A stretch of 64,000 bases of DNA from JAAEUB01 sp964550345 (GTDB lineage Bacteria; Pseudomonadota; Alphaproteobacteria; Rhodobacterales; Rhodobacteraceae). Shown one piece after another: positions 60,541-64,000 of the stretch (position 1 is the first letter of the stretch; each line of letters begins with the position of its first letter). The stretch covers positions 1 to 64,000 of the forward strand of contig CAZJYZ010000003.1 in NCBI GenBank assembly GCA_964550345.1. The letters are read 5' to 3'. A program made the position numbers and the translations under genes. The notes beneath the pieces are model-generated. The model was not told where the DNA came from and made no database searches. It saw only the letters and a program-made list of their open reading frames with translations.

Positions 60541-60565
60541 AAGGGCGCCCGATCGGGGCGCCCTT
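60541..60565. terminator. Bidirectional terminator between hrpB and the solute-binding protein gene
   Basis: AAGGGCGCCC at 60541-60550 pairs with GGGCGCCCTT at 60556-60565 around a five-base loop; A- and T-runs flank both sides. It serves convergent genes. Confidence 0.85.
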
Positions 60566-60585
60566 TCCGCATTGTTCAGGTTGGA

Positions 60586-62055
60586 TCAGTCAGCCCAGCT
60601 AACGCCTGTCAGGTCGTTAGCCTGTGTCGGTGCATTGGCCCAGAGACCTTGTACCTTGGCGTTGGCAACCACGGTTTTGCCAAGCTGGAACAGGTATCCG
60701 TTGACGTAATCGCCTGAGATGATGTTCTGTGCTTTGTGGTTCAGTTCAGTCCGTTTCGCCGGATCTGAAGTAACCGCAAGCTCTTCCATCAACGCTTGGA
60801 ACTCGGCGTTGTCATACTGGAAATAGTAATCGGGCCGCGCATAGATGTTGATGTCACGCGGTTCCGTATGGCTGACGATTGTCAGGTCAAAATCCTTGCC
60901 CCGGAAAACCTGCTCCAGCCACTGCGCCCATTCGAGGTTTGAGATTTCGGTTTCGATCCCAACGGCACGCAGTTGCGCGGCGATCACTTCGCCACCACGG
61001 CGGGCATAGCTGGGTGGGGGTAGCATCAGGCGCAGCGTGATCCCTTCAGCCCCGGCCTCGGCCAGCAAAGCGCGCGATTGATCCGGGTCATAGGCAGACA
61101 TGCCGGTCAGGTCGACATAATCCGGGTTATGCGGCGCAAAATGGGTGCCGATTGGGGTGCCCGATCCGAACATGGCGCCGTCAATGATTTCCTGGCGGTT
61201 GATCGCATGGGCAATCGCCTTGCGCACCCGCACGTCAGACAGCCACTCGGCCTGGTTATTGGTCGACAGGATGGTCTCACCCTCGGTCGAGCCGCGCACC
61301 ACGCTGAATTGCGGGTTGCCTTCAAACTGTGCCACAGTTTCAGGGGCAGGGAAGTTCGGGAAGGCGTCGACGTCACCGGCCATCATTGCGGCGAACGCAG
61401 CGTTCGGGTCCGAGATGAACTTGAACGTGGCCGATGCCAGCGCCGGGGCATCGCCCCAGTAATTGTCGTTACGGGTGATGGTCACATGGTCGCCCTGCAC
61501 CCATTCGGAGAAGGTAAATGCGCCAGTGCCAACCGGGTTGGTTGCCGCGTCTGCAATGCTTTCCTCGGCCACGATAACCGCGTCACCCCATGCCATGTTA
61601 AAGAGGAAATTCCCGTTCGGAGCCGAGAGTTTCACGGCTACAGTCGTCGCATCTACCGCTGTTACACTTTCAATGCCGGCAAATAGCGCCTTCTGAGCGT
61701 TGGTCGAATCTTCGGCCCGTGCGCGATCAAGTGAGAACACAACATCATCGGCGTTCATATCGCTGCCGTCGTGGAACTTCACACCTTCACGCAGGTGGAA
61801 GGTATAGGTCATGCCGTCTTCCGAGATGTCCCAGCCCGAGGCGAGACCCGGGTTAACAGATCCATCCGAACCAAAGCGGGTGAGGCCTTCGAAGATATTG
61901 GAATAAACCACTTCGTCAATCGCGGCCGCAGCCCCGCCGGTCGGGTCAAGGTTTGGCGGCTCAAGCACCATGCCGATCGTCAAGGTATCCTGCCCGGCTA
62001 ATGCAGCTCCAGCGCTTAGGGCCAAGGCGGCGGCGGTCATCAACAGGTGTTTCAT
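60586..62055 (-). CDS. ABC transporter substrate-binding protein, family 5
   Basis: The product is 489 residues from the ATG at 62055, behind GGGAGAAATC. It has a signal peptide (MKHLLMTAAALALSAGAALA), then TLTIGMVLEPPNLDPT and PGLASGWDISEDGMTYTFHLREGVKFHDG, the SBP_bac_5 pattern. It binds peptides or similar solutes. Membrane components are not in the window. The frame upstream to a TTG at 62085 is not supported. Confidence 0.92.
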   Translation of the reverse strand: MKHLLMTAAALALSAGAALAGQDTLTIGMVLEPPNLDPTGGAAAAIDEVVYSNIFEGLTRFGSDGSVNPGLASGWDISEDGMTYTFHLREGVKFHDGSDMNADDVVFSLDRARAEDSTNAQKALFAGIESVTAVDATTVAVKLSAPNGNFLFNMAWGDAVIVAEESIADAATNPVGTGAFTFSEWVQGDHVTITRNDNYWGDAPALASATFKFISDPNAAFAAMMAGDVDAFPNFPAPETVAQFEGNPQFSVVRGSTEGETILSTNNQAEWLSDVRVRKAIAHAINRQEIIDGAMFGSGTPIGTHFAPHNPDYVDLTGMSAYDPDQSRALLAEAGAEGITLRLMLPPPSYARRGGEVIAAQLRAVGIETEISNLEWAQWLEQVFRGKDFDLTIVSHTEPRDINIYARPDYYFQYDNAEFQALMEELAVTSDPAKRTELNHKAQNIISGDYVNGYLFQLGKTVVANAKVQGLWANAPTQANDLTGVSWAD

Positions 62056-62308
62056 GATTTCTCCCTCATTTTTTCGGGTATTCAATTGGATACGCTATCA
62101 AACGCTGGCAGGGGTGAGTCGGGCAAGTGTTTTTTACTGTTAATACGAATGCCTGCTGTGATGGAAGCCAGTAGGTCACCGCTTCAAAAGCCACCAGAAG
62201 ACAGGCGATTAATAAATAAATTGTGCGCATCGCGCCTGACATCCTTGCCGTTACTGTAAGGCGAGCTTGAAAAAACAGGCAGTTTGAGCGGGAGAGAATG
62301 GCCTGAAT

Positions 62309-63586
62309 TTAGGCCTGCAGCAATTCGCCCAGAACCAAAGCCATCACCCCGGCACTGTCGATCATATCCTGAACGCCGACCCATTCGTCTGGCTGATGGG
62401 CCAGGTCAAGGATGCCCGGCCCATAGGCGATACAGTTCTTCAGCCTTCCAATCCTGTCGATATGTTTTTGGTCATAGGTGCCGGGCGAGACGACGTATTC
62501 GGGTTGTTTCGCCAGTACCTTCTCTATAGCAGCCGCGGTTGAGGTCACCACCGGCGCATCCTCGGCGGTCATTGTTGGAATGACTTCGTGCATATCGCGG
62601 ATATCATATTCAAAGTCGGGGCGTTCAGATTTGATCTTCTCAAGCATTCCGGCGACCTCCGCTTTCACCTCGTCCAAATCCTCTTCAATCAGAAATCGGC
62701 GGTCGATGATGATACGGCAGCGGTCGGCCACACATGGGGCAGGCAGGCCGGTATAGTCGGCTTCCTGTTCTGCCTCGCCGCCGTGAATGGAGTTGATGTT
62801 CAGGGTTGATTGTTTAGCCCCGTCCGGCACCACCGGCATGTCAGTGCGTTTGGTGGCCAGTAGCGGGAAGAGGAATTCCTCCATCTCCTGCAACACGGCA
62901 GACATATGGCGGATGGCACTGTCGCCAAGGAACGGCATGGAGCCGTGGGCGATACGCCCTTTGGTCTCAATCTCGGCCCACCAGACACCACGATGGCCAA
63001 GACATATGCGGTCTTTGTTCAGGGGTTCTGGGATGATCACATGCTGTACGCGCTCAGGGTTGAAATAGCCTTGCTCGGCCAGATAGGCCACGCCGCCGAA
63101 ACCGCCACTTTCCTCATCCGCCGTGGCGCTGATTTCTATCGCGCCTGCATGATCGGGGTTGAGGGCTATGTAAGCCTCGGTAGCGATGATCGAGGCGGCC
63201 AGCCCGCCTTTCATGTCACAGGCTCCACGCCCATAGATTCGGTCGCCTTCGAGTTCCCCGCCAAATGGATCGCGGGTCCAGCCATGACCGACCTCAACCA
63301 CATCATGATGCGAGTTGAAATGAACACATTCCCCTGGCTGCGCACCTTCGTGACGGGCAACAAGGTTCCAGCGTGGGTATTTGTCGCTGTCGCCAACAGC
63401 CCCTTCAGCGCGGATCATCTCGATCTTAAAACCTACCTTGCCGAGCCGTTCAGCCAGGTAGGAACAGATTTCACGATATCGGTTTCCCGGCGGGTTCAGC
63501 GTTGGGATGCGAATAAGGTCTTGGGTCAGCGCGATCAGGTCGTCGCGACGGGCAGCAATCTCGTTCAGCAGGGCGGTGTCATTCAT
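62309..63586 (-). CDS. M20-family metallopeptidase/deacylase (ArgE/DapE-like)
   Basis: The product is 425 residues from the ATG at 63586 (MNDTALLNEIAARRDDL). Metal-binding residues are in FNSHHDVVEVG, GRGACDMKGG, DEESGG and the later HQPDEW. The dimerisation domain lies in between. The family includes acetylornithine deacetylase, succinyl-diaminopimelate desuccinylase and N-acyl amino-acid hydrolases. Gene order beside a family-5 binding protein suggests peptide or acylated-amino-acid use. Substrate not assigned. Confidence 0.87.
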   Translation of the reverse strand: MNDTALLNEIAARRDDLIALTQDLIRIPTLNPPGNRYREICSYLAERLGKVGFKIEMIRAEGAVGDSDKYPRWNLVARHEGAQPGECVHFNSHHDVVEVGHGWTRDPFGGELEGDRIYGRGACDMKGGLAASIIATEAYIALNPDHAGAIEISATADEESGGFGGVAYLAEQGYFNPERVQHVIIPEPLNKDRICLGHRGVWWAEIETKGRIAHGSMPFLGDSAIRHMSAVLQEMEEFLFPLLATKRTDMPVVPDGAKQSTLNINSIHGGEAEQEADYTGLPAPCVADRCRIIIDRRFLIEEDLDEVKAEVAGMLEKIKSERPDFEYDIRDMHEVIPTMTAEDAPVVTSTAAAIEKVLAKQPEYVVSPGTYDQKHIDRIGRLKNCIAYGPGILDLAHQPDEWVGVQDMIDSAGVMALVLGELLQA

Positions 63587-63670
63587 GCAGTGACGATAGG
63601 TGGAGCCAAGCAATAGGTGCAAGAAGTTTCGGAGCTTCCTGTCAAATTCTCGGATGGAACTTTGAGAGCC

Positions 63671-64000
63671 TTAGTAGACCAGATACATTACGCCCTGGCT
63701 GACCACCAGGAACAGCACCGTCATGATGCCGCCGGAACGCAGGAAATCCACCACGCGATATCCTGCCGGACCCATGATCAAGGCATTCACCTGATGGGTT
63801 GGAATGATGAAGCTGTTGGAGGTCGATATAGCGACGGTCAGTGCGAAAATCGCGGGATTTCCGCCCGCTGCCACGGCAATTGAAACTGCCAGTGGCACAA
63901 GCAACACCGTTGCGCCGACATTGGACATGACCAGCGTGAAACCGGTTGCCAGAACCGCAACCCCAGCCTGCAATGCCCAGATTGGCCAGCCGTCAAGCAG
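63671..64000 (-). CDS. SLC13/DASS-type permease, C-terminal part
   Basis: The open frame runs through the right edge. About 109 residues are visible, with ATGFTLVMSNVGATVLLVPLAV and FALTVAISTSNSFIIPTHQVNALIMGPAGY, the TxP/H-type pattern of SLC13 sodium-coupled carboxylate carriers or related TrkA-C permeases. There are three to four hydrophobic segments. The start is outside the window. Confidence 0.82.
   Translation of the reverse strand: MLDGWPIWALQAGVAVLATGFTLVMSNVGATVLLVPLAVSIAVAAGGNPAIFALTVAISTSNSFIIPTHQVNALIMGPAGYRVVDFLRSGGIMTVLFLVVSQGVMYLVY

Noticed and set aside
62906..63616. 236-codon plus-strand frame opposite the M20 peptidase
   Set aside because: Antisense shadow of an intact metallopeptidase.

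Overview
The window is a 64 kb piece of an alphaproteobacterial chromosome, most likely from the marine Rhodobacteraceae (Roseobacter group). The pointers are the spc/alpha ribosomal operon, an Aap/Bzt-type amino-acid ABC transporter, a TRAP transporter, an ATP12-type ATPase assembly factor, the yidC-MOSC-engB-argB order, and moderately high G+C. No rRNA or tRNA gene, CRISPR array, intact insertion sequence or integrase was seen. Both edges cut a gene: uL14 on the left and an SLC13-type permease on the right.

Positions 1-10672 hold the second half of the ribosomal superoperon: rplN', rplX, rplE, rpsN, rpsH, rplF, rplR, rpsE, rpmD, then rplO, secY, adk, then rpsM, rpsK, rpoA, rplQ. Two intrusions break it. 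After rpmD there is a strong terminator, a repeat-flanked A+T-rich orphan gene, a cluster of REP-like inverted copies and a new promoter for rplO. After adk there is a terminator, a secreted cysteine-containing protein, a small membrane protein and a structured leader before rpsM. Positions 10967-15131 are a tightly overlapping housekeeping operon (rarA, crcB, rluC, HAD phosphatase, atp12). Positions 15321-19916 are aapJQMP, with an attenuating hairpin after the binding-protein gene.

Positions 19962-29152 run on the minus strand: yidC, MOSC protein, engB, argB, sterol desaturase-like protein, ferredoxin-like protein and SixA-like phosphatase, mostly joined by ATGA overlaps. Upstream are a GGDEF-EAL protein with a degenerate GGDEF site, ttcA and a DUF1127-like small protein. 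Positions 29153-33962 are accessory: two LysR regulators, a cupin, a small membrane protein, tandem 22-bp repeats and an FAD amino-acid dehydrogenase.

Positions 32709-42036 form a catabolic block. It contains the dehydrogenase, a three-gene TRAP transporter, boxC-boxB-boxA of the aerobic benzoyl-CoA (epoxide) pathway, and a hotdog thioesterase. The benzoate-CoA ligase, the semialdehyde dehydrogenase and BoxR are not in the window. Then come an ABC-2 transporter, an S49 peptidase, a 54-residue membrane zinc-ribbon protein, a CaCA exchanger, an SDR and uvrC, the last preceded by an A+T-rich stretch with one consensus DnaA box.

Positions 48943-64000 carry a PCu(A)C copper chaperone pair, rpmB, a membrane protein/XRE/DUF4386 trio, a Spy-like periplasmic protein behind a Crp/Fnr-like palindrome, two head-to-tail ABC exporter half-transporters, meaB, hrpB, a family-5 solute-binding protein, an M20 peptidase and the SLC13 permease end. 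The best candidates for something undescribed are the orphan gene and repeats inside the spc operon, the TRAP/dehydrogenase/box combination, the tandem repeats at 30684-30728, and the small unassigned membrane proteins.
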